Below are positions 10,301 to 18,525 of a DNA stretch of 64,000 nucleotides, in pieces. The stretch's first letter is position 1. Every line of letters begins with the position of its first letter. The notes beneath the pieces were generated by a model. That model was not told where the DNA came from, searched no databases, and saw nothing but the letters and a program-made list of their open reading frames with translations. The DNA is from Candidatus Melainabacteria bacterium (lineage in GTDB: Bacteria > Cyanobacteriota > Vampirovibrionia > Obscuribacterales > Obscuribacteraceae). A program made the translations under genes and the position numbers. Location of the stretch: NCBI GenBank assembly GCA_017307165.1, contig JAFKGK010000006.1, positions 1-64,000 on the forward strand. The letters run 5' to 3'.

Positions 10301-11027
10301 CGCCAAATGCTGAGTGCGCGCCGACAAATAGCGTGGCGTCCATGGCCATGGCTTTGCCATCGAGCGTGTTGCTCAAGGTCCGACTGATGCCGGCTCCGAT
10401 GCCATCTTTGTAGGTATCTGTAGACAAGGCGTTTTCGTAGAGTCTAGATGTACTGCCCAGGGTCACACCCTTTAGGCCGACACCGACCAGTTCTTGACTG
10501 AGGATAGAACCCTCTTTGCCGAGTTTGAATGAAGATGAGCCGACCTTGTCGAAAGTAGCCTTGAGCGCAAAGCCTTTGGCACCCCCGAGCGCAAAATGTC
10601 CTGCAGCCTCGCCGACCGAGTCTGTGCCCTTTACTGCATCCAGGCCGTATATGCCTATAGATGTAGCCATCATGGCCTTGCTTTTGGCGCCAGCAAACAA
10701 GGGCACTGCTTTGGCAAAGGTGCCGGCATAATAGTTGACTTCGTTTTGGGTCTTGAGTGCAGATTTGTCGTGATCGACTGTTTCTTTGATCTGATCGCGA
10801 GCACCCTCGCGTGTCACCCGGCCAGATTGCAAATCATCCTTGAGCGTCTCCATCTTTTGGAGACTCTCTTGCCGAGGATTGTAAACGAGCTGCACAATGC
10901 GATCGAGGGCGCTGGCGCTAGCCTGTTGCTCTTTGTTTTGCTCGATCTGTCGCAATAAGGACGCGGCCGAGCCATCGCTCGCCTGCTTGTCGATTTGCCT
11001 GTTTAAAGTTTCGGGATTTTCAGACAT
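7371..11027 (-). CDS. Large protein of unknown function (1218 residues)
   Basis: I place the start at the ATG giving MSENPETLNRQ. A GTG-type extension would add 20 cysteine-rich residues. The N-terminal 100 residues are Gln/Glu/Lys-rich and helical. Residues about 110-350 are Gly/Ala-rich with weakly hydrophobic helices (GVGLKGVTLGS, MGATFGLASGATGEF). Residues 370-970 look like a helical solenoid. The last 250 are highly charged and probably disordered, rich in Arg, Asp and Gln (RPRRDRDQPRDQDQ) with repeated VES-T-K elements (KVESTQTKVEST), ending in NREDRDDDWN. No signal peptide or catalytic motif was seen. It is divergent from the response-regulator gene. Function unknown. Confidence 0.83.
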   Translation of the reverse strand: MSENPETLNRQIDKQASDGSAASLLRQIEQNKEQQASASALDRIVQLVYNPRQESLQKMETLKDDLQSGRVTREGARDQIKETVDHDKSALKTQNEVNYYAGTFAKAVPLFAGAKSKAMMATSIGIYGLDAVKGTDSVGEAAGHFALGGAKGFALKATFDKVGSSSFKLGKEGSILSQELVGVGLKGVTLGSTSRLYENALSTDTYKDGIGAGISRTLSNTLDGKAMAMDATLFVGAHSAFGAMGKVAARTFEGTNVAQTLGSSAVGKFLSESNMAQNAGMGATFGLASGATGEFIRQKDAGQGYDLSAILKRGALQALTDGAAGATGAGAMQAGRVMRADKAALDANQNTQLDARGRAFAGQDPVSTAGESSASKPVSDNNAAPVPTETTRSYTLDANSKPIFEEGVKLATRAVEPNAVADDVLALFEFGANRSATVRPQLEQVAQQAKDYANVPMERLIKQALETTPESYAHIKDGLELATLASSNKPTSQQSLDLLQFAYGAQGKTAQVPLRMIAEVTGNDAMTHTLQEAYAGANKLTRDNVQPKPLDQYVPPEVKESFRQVMKQPTDTPEGHLAFRDGMHQWLDANPDYHFMARLYGAQTRNGLHAAVIDGKLGTDYLSQFPGQHSVMQADLLQQLGAPSRRGAQVEKPVAEANKQQEQVVEREQTPVQEQAGIRHESGRVIITPEKLFEEFQQSDGISQHSKAHILTEFTGKMSNEQFAEWMRYLYRSAHETGTASPGMHPEINNLATMNIGESSVLMRPEVIDAINNGEAGPIKTSSLHRFLSAPEKVAPGNLSDTELAFIGQRLSLAFERARINPKLDQDGNPLPVDQMQVLKDALPPWYMKNLRETYSRKTEDGHYQYPADFDANLAQWLEAHRVVEMQNPRYKPPREFPNQFRDRLSNLDAVLRNGASNPQLVDQILRLSGNDQSAAKNIAAKLDPTTNAPEHAELLGLVMPHANNIGEVKTLMDAIHFAKKSGENASKARRDGRDTEFHDAGRDTNQAIALSLASRLVPHNDANWPRVERIINDVISGRIRDPRPGDELRPGGFRRNGPGQGRNFEQTGQASRPYSDRPRRDRDQPRDQDQTQANETSQQSPEAAATPPDVVTSSSVEIVNPKVESTQTKVESTNPSVAVDAVSVAKEAIELTNTDKKGGKRDKPKTFNSFEALAEGWRGGDVDASSDMGHTGGKQNRRDKRSQDKRRNREDRDDDWN

Positions 11028-11168
11028 GCACTCACAGTACGCTTTGCAACATCCGGCATCAATGGGGAATCCCCCATGCCGGGCCACCTTATCGGCCGCA
11101 CGACCAATTTCCTCTTATATATACCCACTTGAAGGTTAGACCATCCGTGCCAGTGGCATTATTAAGTC

Positions 11169-11861
11169 ATGGCCCATATCCTCATCGTCGATGACGACAA
11201 TGATTTTTTGAGCCTTGTCGCCGCCAATCTGGTTGCGCAGGATCATCGCATAGTGACCGCCAAGAGCGGCCTGGACGCGCTCGGTCTTCTGGCAGAGCAA
11301 GCACCGGAGCAAGCATTTGATCTGATCATGCTGGACATCGAACTGCCAGCTATCAAGGGCACTGATGTTTGCCGCTCCTATAGAGATGCCTCGGGGCAGA
11401 GTCCTGTTTTGATGGTCGGCGTCAGTGATGACGACGAGCTCAAGGCATCTGTTCTCGATGCCGGCGCGGATGATTATATGACCAAACCACTGGATCTAGC
11501 CGAATTATCCAGCCGCATACGGGCACTTTTGCGGCGACCGCCTACTTTTGCAGGACTAAATCTCAAAGCTGGCGATTTGACTATTGATGCTCGGTCTTTG
11601 AGCGTCAGACGTGGGGATATGCCTATTGTTTTATTGCCAAAAGAGTATGCATTACTCGAGTTTTTTATGCGTCATCCCAATCAGGTCTTTAGTACAGACC
11701 TTTTGATCAATCGTCTATGGCCTGCTGACGAGTCGATTTCACCTGAGACCATAAGGACGCATATAAAAAACCTGCGCAAAAAACTGACCATGTCACCTGC
11801 ATGCAAAACTGGCTCAAAGCTGGCTACAGTACACGGGATTGGGTACAAATTTGAGCCTTGA
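11169..11861 (+). CDS. OmpR/PhoB-family response regulator
   Basis: A DNA-binding two-component regulator of normal length (230 residues). The receiver domain has the acidic pair DDDND (residues 8-12), the phospho-acceptor aspartate in LIMLDIELP near residue 56, and the conserved lysine in YMTKPLDLAEL near 110. The C-terminal winged helix (LTIDARSLSVRRGDM through YALLEFFMRHPNQVFST to HIKNLRKKL) is the Trans_reg_C type. No histidine kinase is adjacent, so it is an orphan here. Its stop is one base before the ATG of a small membrane protein, so the two are likely translated from one mRNA. Confidence 0.93.
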   Translation: MAHILIVDDDNDFLSLVAANLVAQDHRIVTAKSGLDALGLLAEQAPEQAFDLIMLDIELPAIKGTDVCRSYRDASGQSPVLMVGVSDDDELKASVLDAGADDYMTKPLDLAELSSRIRALLRRPPTFAGLNLKAGDLTIDARSLSVRRGDMPIVLLPKEYALLEFFMRHPNQVFSTDLLINRLWPADESISPETIRTHIKNLRKKLTMSPACKTGSKLATVHGIGYKFEP

Positions 11862-11862
11862 T

Positions 11863-12132
11863 ATGTATCCACTATTAAAATATGCCTCGATCTTTTGTCT
11901 TGTGGCCATGCAAGTCTTGTTTTGTTGGAGTCGTTTTTGCATCCTACAGCTCGAAAGAAGCCACGCCACCTGGATCTCTTTTGGTATTTTTACACTCGGC
12001 TTCATTGGTTTTTATTGTGCTATTGCTTGCAAGCACGATCGATTGCAGCAATATAATCTCATGATTGCGGCCTGGTCTCTAGTTTTGTGGGAGATCGCGT
12101 TTTTGGGGTCGAGGATCGAGGGTGCGCTGTGA
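11863..12132 (+). CDS. Small membrane protein, 3 predicted helices
   Basis: This 89-residue protein starts at ATG 11863 (MYPLLKYASIF), one base after the stop of the response regulator. Three hydrophobic segments are visible: SIFCLVAMQVLFCW, TWISFGIFTLGFIGFYCAIAC and LMIAAWSLVLWEIAFL. No family recognised. Its TGA overlaps the next ATG (TGATG), so it is probably translationally coupled to the next membrane protein. A sensor or modulator role for the regulator operon is possible but only inferred from position. Confidence 0.6.
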   Translation: MYPLLKYASIFCLVAMQVLFCWSRFCILQLERSHATWISFGIFTLGFIGFYCAIACKHDRLQQYNLMIAAWSLVLWEIAFLGSRIEGAL

Positions 12133-12503
12133 TGACGGATAGTCGACCAAAAGATATAAAAGATTCGGGCAAGGACTGGGTATTGGCTTGTTTGACAATC
12201 AGTCCGATATTTCTTGCTATGTTTTTTGGCACTATCTTTGGCTTTTTGCCCCGCCACATTTATATCGTTGTTTCGCCCGTGGCGATGCTGACGTGTTTTG
12301 CTGCTCTGTATTGGGCCCGCGATTGCCGCACTTACAGAGCGTTTTGTACGCTTTTGCCACTCTCATTTTTGGCAAGCACCTTTATCTTTGAAGGCATGTA
12401 CAACTGGTGTCGATGGCCGGAGAGATTGGCCGATCATGCTAGCAAGGCATCGAGTTTACCGGCTCCATCCAATGCATACAGGTCATCGCATCCGCCAATG
12501 TGA
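12132..12503 (+). CDS. Small membrane protein overlapping glutaredoxin gene antisense
   Basis: This 123-residue protein starts at the ATG in TGATG. Three hydrophobic helices follow: VLACLTISPIFLAMFFGTIFGF, IYIVVSPVAMLTCFAALYW and AFCTLLPLSFLASTFIF. The last 23 residues (from about AD-HASKASS) are encoded antisense to the 3' end of the glutaredoxin gene, and their composition differs from the rest. The original stop may have been lost, or the tail may be dispensable. Function unknown; same operon as the response regulator. Confidence 0.55.
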   Translation: MTDSRPKDIKDSGKDWVLACLTISPIFLAMFFGTIFGFLPRHIYIVVSPVAMLTCFAALYWARDCRTYRAFCTLLPLSFLASTFIFEGMYNWCRWPERLADHASKASSLPAPSNAYRSSHPPM

Positions 12504-12688
12504 CGGTCATCGATAAAAATCTGAGGTATGGTCTTTTTGCCATTCGATTTCTCCAGCATCTCCTGCAATTTCGCCTCGTCCTCCCTCACGTTGTACTCGT
12601 CATAAGCCACTCCCTTTCTATCCAAAAGCGCCTTGGCCTTGGTGCAAAATGGACAAAAAGGACCAGAATAAACGACCACGTGTGCCAT
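12434..12688 (-). CDS. grxC: Glutaredoxin (GrxC type)
   Basis: A small cytoplasmic glutathione-dependent disulfide reductase of 84 residues. The active site is CPFC at residues 11-14 (GPFCPFCTKAK). The glutathione-binding elements TIPQIFIDDRHIGGCDDL follow, with the cis-proline and GG motif intact. I chose the ATG giving MAHVVVYSG because it has an AGGAG ribosome site 7 bases upstream. A longer frame would add 11 residues. Its last 70 bases overlap antisense with the membrane protein gene coming from the left. Confidence 0.94.
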   Translation of the reverse strand: MAHVVVYSGPFCPFCTKAKALLDRKGVAYDEYNVREDEAKLQEMLEKSNGKKTIPQIFIDDRHIGGCDDLYALDGAGKLDALLA

Positions 12689-12866
12689 GTCGAACTCCTG
12701 AAGAACTAATGGGACTTGCACAATTTTGCCACACCATCTGCCTAATCAAAAGAATTGAGCTCGGCGGGTCTTGGATGTCTATCAGGGGATCTTTTGTATA
12801 TCGATTCGGTTCGACTTGGATGTGTAAAAGGGTGCAAGGAGAGCCTTTTTTGTTCATTTTGCGCAC

Positions 12867-13187
12867 TTGACAAAAGTGGCTATAGATCTCATTCTCAAAT
12901 CAGAGCGGCTTTATTTTTTAGGTAAAAGAGAGGGTAGACCCATCGAAGCTTTCGACCTCTTGAGTTTTCAGAAAAAGGCAAGAGAGACTTGCTGTCCCAA
13001 AAAGCTCTATCAGCTCTGGGAGGATGTTTGTGCGCGTCTGGAGCGGGGTGAAATTGGCGAGTATCAATATGAGGAAATGAAAGAAACCATTTGGCCCAAT
13101 CTCCTGGCTCTGGAGCTATTGCGCAAGGTGATAGATGGAGATGCCGGAGACGATGCCGGCCATGATGCTCAGCGTCGCACAGGCTAA
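12867..13187 (+). CDS. Hypothetical small soluble protein
   Basis: A frame of 106 residues starting at TTG 12867, or GTG three codons later. Neither has a convincing ribosome site. The sequence is helical and charged with a Cys pair (ETCCPKKLYQLWEDV) and ends in an Asp/Gly/His-rich tail (DGDAGDDAGHDAQRR) that could bind metal. No family recognised. The gene ends 51 bases before the next start and lies in the same direction. Confidence 0.5.
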   Translation: MTKVAIDLILKSERLYFLGKREGRPIEAFDLLSFQKKARETCCPKKLYQLWEDVCARLERGEIGEYQYEEMKETIWPNLLALELLRKVIDGDAGDDAGHDAQRRTG

Positions 13188-13238
13188 AAACTCAGCAAAT
13201 ATGATAGCTTTAGCGTGAATGTTTTTAGAGGCTTTCGC

Positions 13239-14510
13239 GTGGCTATTTATGGCAGATTAACACTAGCTTTCAGCCTTGCCCATCTGGTGTCCTGGTCTTT
13301 TGTATTGCCGGTACGAGCGGCGGATTCAGACTGGATCGAGGGTGATGCAGATGAGGTAAGGCTGCACAACAATAGGTTTCCTACCGCTGGCGCTGGTAGC
13401 CAGCGTCCCACGCCTCTCCGCTCAAGGCCGGAGCCTCAGGCCGAGCAGCCAGAGTTGTTTCAACCGAGATCGGAGCGTTATGTGCGTGATACTCGGTACA
13501 ACGGTGCAGATGACGAGGATGTCGCTCTACAGGCCGATAATCCTCCTCCTCAAAAGGGAGGTGAGAGGGAAAGACCGGTGCTCAAAGTGGGCTCGGGCAA
13601 CACCAAACCATTGCAGGGTGGTGTTTCGTCCATCGGCACACCCCCCAGCCGGTTAGACCGCGGCAGAGATTCTATGGCCGCTCAATTGCTGCAGCAAGCC
13701 CCCTATCTGGATAGACCCAGTACCATTGCTGTTTCACCCAGTGCTTTTAAGGCCTTTCTCGAAAAAAACCATAAGGGTGAGGCCGCGGCATTCGGCAAGA
13801 CGACCATTATCGAAATAAAAGGCAAATGGGATGACAGCGGCCATATCATTCGCTCTTTCGGCCTGCCGTCCACCAAGGTGCCCTCATCCAAATTGCCTGA
13901 GACCGACCTTTCGCAGACAAGGATACTCGTGGCCAATTGCGGTGCCGAGTTTAATGAGGCCAGTATCAAGACCATCCGAGATTTTGTAGCTCAAGGCGGC
14001 TTCTTGCTTTCTACTGATTGGGCTCTCGATGCTTGCCTCAAGAAGGCTTTTCCTGGTTATGTCGAATGGGACGGTGGCTATACCGAAAATAGAGTAGTCG
14101 ACGCTGTCATTGTTGATCGTGATCCCGTCTTGCTTGCTGGCGTGCCTCGAGTCGCTCATTGGAAGCTAGAGGACAAGAGCCAGACTGTACGAGTGCTCAA
14201 GCGCCGCGAGGTGCAGGTATTGGCTCGCAGTCGTGCCTTGATCCAGATGCAGATGGGGCCTAATGCTACATTCGTGACTCAGTATTCGCATCCAGTGCTC
14301 AATGGAGATCCGGTCTGCGAAGGGACTCTGGCACTTACTTTCTCTTATGGCCAAGGACATGTCTTGCATTTGATCGGGCATTTTGACAATAACGCAGATC
14401 GTGCATTTACCAATGCTCTTGCTGACCCTGCACCGATCATAGGCATAGGTTTGCGTCAGGCAATCGCTTGCAATTTCATCATGGCTGCCATGCCTCCTGC
14501 TTCTGAATGA
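13239..14510 (+). CDS. Exported protein with GATase/ThuA-like C-terminal domain
   Basis: A 423-residue exported protein if translation begins at GTG 13239, which has TAGAGG 7 bases upstream. GTG 13215 gives 8 more residues. The leader is a signal peptide ending near VRAADSD. Residues 25-150 are Pro/Arg/Gln-rich and probably disordered. Residues 190-420 look like a class I amidotransferase/ThuA fold: TRILVANCGAEF, IRDFVAQGGFLLSTDWALDACL, then VTQYSHPVL and GQGHVLHLIGHFDNNADRAF. The Cys in VANCGAEF is not in the usual nucleophile elbow, so catalytic activity is doubtful. It may sense or bind a ligand in the periplasm. Confidence 0.72.
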   Translation: MAIYGRLTLAFSLAHLVSWSFVLPVRAADSDWIEGDADEVRLHNNRFPTAGAGSQRPTPLRSRPEPQAEQPELFQPRSERYVRDTRYNGADDEDVALQADNPPPQKGGERERPVLKVGSGNTKPLQGGVSSIGTPPSRLDRGRDSMAAQLLQQAPYLDRPSTIAVSPSAFKAFLEKNHKGEAAAFGKTTIIEIKGKWDDSGHIIRSFGLPSTKVPSSKLPETDLSQTRILVANCGAEFNEASIKTIRDFVAQGGFLLSTDWALDACLKKAFPGYVEWDGGYTENRVVDAVIVDRDPVLLAGVPRVAHWKLEDKSQTVRVLKRREVQVLARSRALIQMQMGPNATFVTQYSHPVLNGDPVCEGTLALTFSYGQGHVLHLIGHFDNNADRAFTNALADPAPIIGIGLRQAIACNFIMAAMPPASE

Positions 14511-14624
14511 TTAGAAAACGCCAATCTGGCCTGTTTTTGCAGAATAACGGTCTTGGCCTTGCTCTTTTTGGGTAGATAATTTTTAGTCGGCGCCTGGGTG
14601 CTGGCTTTAGCAGAGAGAGACCAT

Positions 14625-15074
14625 ATGCACGACCAATTTGACGAGCGCAGTTTAAGGCCAATCGACAATCATCAACATGATGAGCAGTCCGATCGCATTG
14701 ATCCAATGCAGGCTGCCGGCGATAGGATGCGGTTTGAAGGGCTTGCTGTTAGCGACGGTGTGCGTCAGCAAGATAGCCCTACTGGCCGCTACGAGGCTAT
14801 GCACCAGGTCAATCAATCATCCATAGAGGTCATGCTCAATAACAGGACTCCTATGACTGAGCCTCGATTGCGCAATGTCATGGCAGTGTTGGAGCTGGAT
14901 CATCAAGCTCTCAAGGCACTTGGCCCACAAAGTGGTGTGACTGGTTTTACCAAGCAGCATTATGGTCATATAGCTGATGCTCTGACTCGTTTGCAAGATA
15001 ATGCTGACCCCCGCACTCAAAATGGCATCAAGCAAGTAGTGCAGGGCTTGAGACAGATATCTGGCGCAGCTTGA
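14625..15074 (+). CDS. Hypothetical protein, 149 residues
   Basis: The ATG at 14625 (MHDQFDERSLRP) is chosen because a GAGAGAGA ribosome site precedes it by 4 bases. The N-terminal 60 residues are polar, His/Asp/Gln-rich and probably disordered. The C-terminal 80 are helical (MTEPRLRNVMAVLELDHQAL, then GFTKQHYGHIADALTRLQD). No family recognised. It is convergent with the DUF547 gene, whose stop is 8 bases away. Confidence 0.6.
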   Translation: MHDQFDERSLRPIDNHQHDEQSDRIDPMQAAGDRMRFEGLAVSDGVRQQDSPTGRYEAMHQVNQSSIEVMLNNRTPMTEPRLRNVMAVLELDHQALKALGPQSGVTGFTKQHYGHIADALTRLQDNADPRTQNGIKQVVQGLRQISGAA

Positions 15075-15082
15075 TCACGATT

Positions 15083-16033
15083 TTATCTAGGTAGCTCGTT
15101 TAGCGCCCAATCGTATGGCAAAAAGCTGACTTCTAGATTGCCTGCTTTTACTGCTTTTGTGAGCTCTTGTTGCAAAGGCTGGTTTTGATAGAGGCTGATG
15201 TAAGTAGCGATAATGTCTTGATCTTTGGGCGGCGGAAACTTGGTTTTGCCAAAGCCTGCCTTGCAAGCAAAATCTAAAGTAAACCAGTTAAAGATCTTAC
15301 TGACCCGCAATTCGTTTGATTTTGCGTCGAATGAAACATTGGCCGGATTTTGCAAAAACTGTCTAGTCGAGTTTTCTAGTTGTTGGTCGAGCCGGGTGGG
15401 ATCTGAGGAATAGGGAACAGACGGCAAGCGGCCTGAGCCCATTGCCGCGCATACCACGGCAAAGTGGACACGCGGATCGCGAAAGCCGCGCCGCAACTCG
15501 TCGTGCTCGATTGAGTAAAGGGTAAATTTGTTGTCCATGATATTAAACTCTAATGTCTCCCAGCCATTTGGGATCTGACGGAAAGAGTTTGGTGGATAGT
15601 AGGCGAGATTGCCGTGTATAGGGTAGTGCTGCAAGACTGATTTGATCGTCAACGCATTGTAGGCATTGATCCAAAAGGCTTTTTTTTGGGCCTCAGTAAA
15701 ACCATCGTAAGCAATTGGAGATAGGTCGTCTATCTGCTTGAGAAATTTGTCGAGATTGCCTTGCTTGCGCTGCCAGCGAGCGTAGTCGACAAGGCCGTTT
15801 TTGACATAGAGTGCAAGGTCATGAGCAAAGAGCTTGTAGCTGTGATCAAAATGCATCAGTGGTGATGCTTTTGAACTCAAGGGCTGGCGCGTGGACAAGG
15901 TCTTGCTCACCACTTGCGAAGCTGTCACACCCTCAGCCTGTGCCGCATCGGCAGCGATAATGCTGGTTGATGCCAGTGAAATCAAGTTGGCAATAGCAAT
16001 AGTCTTTTTGAGGCTAATTGTGCGCTGGTGCAT
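15083..16033 (-). CDS. Exported DUF547 protein
   Basis: A 316-residue protein with an N-terminal signal peptide (residues 9-33, ending near AAQAEG). The DUF547 domain covers roughly residues 65-310. It has the hallmark AFWINAYNALTIKSVLQHYP and DPRVHFAVVCAAMGSGRLP; the second element carries the conserved Cys, which may form an active site with nearby His/Asp residues. The biochemical role of DUF547 is not established. Its start overlaps the end of the DUF255 gene by 20 bases, so it is the last gene of a three-gene operon with GNAT and DUF255. Confidence 0.88.
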   Translation of the reverse strand: MHQRTISLKKTIAIANLISLASTSIIAADAAQAEGVTASQVVSKTLSTRQPLSSKASPLMHFDHSYKLFAHDLALYVKNGLVDYARWQRKQGNLDKFLKQIDDLSPIAYDGFTEAQKKAFWINAYNALTIKSVLQHYPIHGNLAYYPPNSFRQIPNGWETLEFNIMDNKFTLYSIEHDELRRGFRDPRVHFAVVCAAMGSGRLPSVPYSSDPTRLDQQLENSTRQFLQNPANVSFDAKSNELRVSKIFNWFTLDFACKAGFGKTKFPPPKDQDIIATYISLYQNQPLQQELTKAVKAGNLEVSFLPYDWALNELPR

Positions 16034-17861
16034 CTGATTGAGATCCTGATCTTATGGTCCTGACCATTTTTTTGAGGGTGGGCGCATCGTAGGCAGGCAT
16101 CGAGCATCGACCTTGTTGGCAGCTGAATGCAGCAGGTCGCGGCATCTCTGGTAGGTCCGTGTCGTTGTTAGGCAAAGGACCCTCTTTCTTATCGAGCCAT
16201 TCTACTCGTTTGTAAGGCTCAGGCAAAGCATTGGCGGCAGCAAATAATGATGCAGCCTGTGAGTCTTGTTTGGGGCCTACTATCGTAATATGCAGAGGCG
16301 GTTGGTTGAGTTCTAAATCTGCCAGGAGGATGCCTGCCACAAGAATCTTGCGCTTGTTGATTGCTTGTGGAGTGCACAGATAGGCCATGGCGTGCTCGGC
16401 CACTGCTTTAGCAGTACTGGATTGATCATATTGGTGCAGTAGATTTGCGAGTCTTGCAAGGCCTATATTTTCGTCGAGTAAGGGACTGGCCGGGACTACT
16501 GCATTTTTGTCCAGAGCAGTAACATAACCAGAGTCGGCCTCAAAATGTTTTTGGATGAAAAGCAAGCAAGCAGAGGCTCTTTGTAGATAGGAGCGGTCTG
16601 CAGTTGCCTGGTAGAGTGCCAGATAGGCTCTCGCCATTGCTAGAGTGTCGCCGAGAAACAAGGCTGCAGGCTGGTCCTTGTCGATACCAAGATCTGATGC
16701 GTGGATAAACCCTAGCATATTGTGATCTGTGGACTCCATCCCGTGAGATTTTTGGATTGTTGCCATCGCCCTCTTGGCCATGTCTAGATACTTTGTGTTG
16801 CCACCTGCCATATAAAGCTGCGTCAATGCTGCAATTGCCCAGCCATTTTCGCGTGCATAAATGTGCTTGTCGATGTGTGGCAGACCAAGAGCCAGTCTTT
16901 TGCTGCGATCCAGAGAAAAATAGTCGGCAGAATGCTCGCCTTGTTTGAGATCGGCATCCATGCTGGTATAAAAGGCGCCTGAGGGATCGAGTAGAAAATC
17001 GTTGAGAAATGCAGCTATTGATTGGCTTGCATCTAAAAATCTCTGCTCGCCAAACGCAGCATATCCCAGGCTGAACGCGCGCAATGCATCGCATTGCGTC
17101 TGCATGATTTTTTCGAAATGAGGATGATCCCAGTCTCCATCGGTCGAATATTGGTAGACGCCGCCAAACTCTCCGTCCAAGAGGTGCAGCTCGCCTGCCA
17201 GTGCCGTCTGAGCCTGCTCTGGATGACGGTGTAAAGCGTATTCGAAGGAGTCTGCATCGAGAAATTTTTGATAGGTGCCCCAGCCACCATATCTAGGGTC
17301 ATGTCCTGAGTCGTGCCTGGCGATCAGCATCTCCCGATCGGCTGTGGATAGTCCTTTGTCTGGGATTTTACCTGGGATTGAACCGGTAGCGACCTCGCTT
17401 GCCTTGTTGCTGTCCTTGACTGTGGACCCCTTTTTAAAATGTGGATCGGCAATGAGCTGTTTGAGGAGGGCCTGCATTTTTTGCGGGTTGATATAGCCTG
17501 CTCTCTTGGCGAGCTCGTGTGTATCTGCATCAAAAACGATGGTCGCTGGCCATCCATAATCCTCGTATTTGTTTGCGAGATCGGGCCGCGAGTCCTGATC
17601 GATGCGGCAAAAGAGAAATCTCTTGCTCAAGAGAGCCTTTACTGCCGGATCAGCATAAGTCTTGGAGTCCATGACGTGACACCAGTGGCACCACACTGCC
17701 TCCAGATCGAGGACGACCATCTTGCCCTCTTTTTTTGCTCGAGCAAATGTCTGAGCATTGAAGGGCAAGGAAGAACCGGTCTCAGAAGCAATGGCATTGG
17801 GGGGAAGGCAGAGAGCAGCTAGAGCTAAGGCCGCAAAGAGCCTCATGTGTGGGGCGGTCAT
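16014..17861 (-). CDS. Exported thioredoxin-fold (DUF255/YyaL-like) protein with alpha/alpha-barrel domain
   Basis: This 615-residue protein begins with a signal peptide (cleavage near AIASETG). A thioredoxin-like domain follows with AVWCHWCHVMDSKTYADP (CxxC around residue 58) and the cis-Pro region DYGWPATIVFDADTHELA. Residues 190-520 look like a six-hairpin/N-acylglucosamine-epimerase type barrel (GGWGTYQKFLD, GGVYQYSTDGDWDHPHFEKI, AFYTSMDADLKQGEHSADYF). This order matches the YyaL/spermatogenesis-associated-20 family, but here the protein is exported. Its ATG overlaps the GNAT stop (ATGA), which indicates translational coupling. The substrate is unknown; thiol redox chemistry is likely. 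Confidence 0.86.
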   Translation of the reverse strand: MTAPHMRLFAALALAALCLPPNAIASETGSSLPFNAQTFARAKKEGKMVVLDLEAVWCHWCHVMDSKTYADPAVKALLSKRFLFCRIDQDSRPDLANKYEDYGWPATIVFDADTHELAKRAGYINPQKMQALLKQLIADPHFKKGSTVKDSNKASEVATGSIPGKIPDKGLSTADREMLIARHDSGHDPRYGGWGTYQKFLDADSFEYALHRHPEQAQTALAGELHLLDGEFGGVYQYSTDGDWDHPHFEKIMQTQCDALRAFSLGYAAFGEQRFLDASQSIAAFLNDFLLDPSGAFYTSMDADLKQGEHSADYFSLDRSKRLALGLPHIDKHIYARENGWAIAALTQLYMAGGNTKYLDMAKRAMATIQKSHGMESTDHNMLGFIHASDLGIDKDQPAALFLGDTLAMARAYLALYQATADRSYLQRASACLLFIQKHFEADSGYVTALDKNAVVPASPLLDENIGLARLANLLHQYDQSSTAKAVAEHAMAYLCTPQAINKRKILVAGILLADLELNQPPLHITIVGPKQDSQAASLFAAANALPEPYKRVEWLDKKEGPLPNNDTDLPEMPRPAAFSCQQGRCSMPAYDAPTLKKMVRTIRSGSQSDAPAHN

Positions 17862-18316
17862 GCTAGGTCCTTTGTGAGATAGATGCGTGAGGCTCCGGTG
17901 GGAAAATCCTCTAGAGTGCCAAAAATCTTGTAGCCCTGCTTTTTGTAAAAGTCGGGTGCCTGAAAACTAAAAGTATCGAGGTAGCTGTGACGGCAATTGC
18001 GATCTCGAGCATATTGCTCTGCGGCAGCCAGAAGAGTGCCGCCCAGCTTGGCTTGACGGTGGTCGGGATGTACTGCGAGGAGTTGGACATGGAGCCAGCC
18101 CATATTGAGCTCGCCCTTGAGCCCGCCCAGAGCCGTGCCATCATTGGCTCGAATGACGAGCACAAAGGGATGTGGACGATAAGGCTCTGCCCCGACAGAG
18201 TCGCTATGGCCTTGCAGCAAAGAGATGATATGGTCGACTGCGTGATCTAGTGTAGACGCTGGCGGCTCGATCAGCTCTAGGTTGATGTGATGTGCCTGGT
18301 TTTTGATAAATCGCAT
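17858..18316 (-). CDS. GNAT-family N-acetyltransferase
   Basis: A 152-residue cytoplasmic acetyltransferase. The acetyl-CoA binding motif A reads VHPDHRQAKLGGTLLAAAEQYA (Q/R-x-x-G-x-G/A variant, around residues 82-103). The C-terminal element has TFSFQAPDFYKKQGYKIFGT with the typical Tyr. It is the first gene of the GNAT-DUF255-DUF547 operon and overlaps the next start by 4 bases. The substrate cannot be inferred. Confidence 0.87.
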   Translation of the reverse strand: MRFIKNQAHHINLELIEPPASTLDHAVDHIISLLQGHSDSVGAEPYRPHPFVLVIRANDGTALGGLKGELNMGWLHVQLLAVHPDHRQAKLGGTLLAAAEQYARDRNCRHSYLDTFSFQAPDFYKKQGYKIFGTLEDFPTGASRIYLTKDLA

Positions 18317-18465
18317 TTTTCTTTAGTCGCGTTTTGGAATGATTTGGTTCAATTTAAAACCGGTCAATTTATTGCATTATTCCAGAAAGAATTTGGCGAA
18401 CCGGGCTTCGTTATAGAAAATCAGGCGGGATTAATTTTTATTATATGGAATAGTAATACATGAGA

Positions 18466-18514
18466 GAAAAAGAGACCATCGCTTTGTCCATGGGACAGGC
18501 GATGGTCTCTTTAG
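18466..18514 (-). terminator. Rho-independent terminator of the M28 peptidase gene
   Basis: A perfect 14-bp stem (AAAGAGACCATCGC with its complement) encloses a 15-base loop. On the minus strand it ends in a T run. It begins 12 bases after the peptidase stop. Confidence 0.87.
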
Positions 18515-18525
18515 ACGATCCAGAC

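Noticed and set aside
12867-12895. TTGACA at 12867 as a promoter
   Set aside because: No acceptable -10 box follows at 16-18 bases (CATTCT at 17), and the site is inside the likely coding frame.
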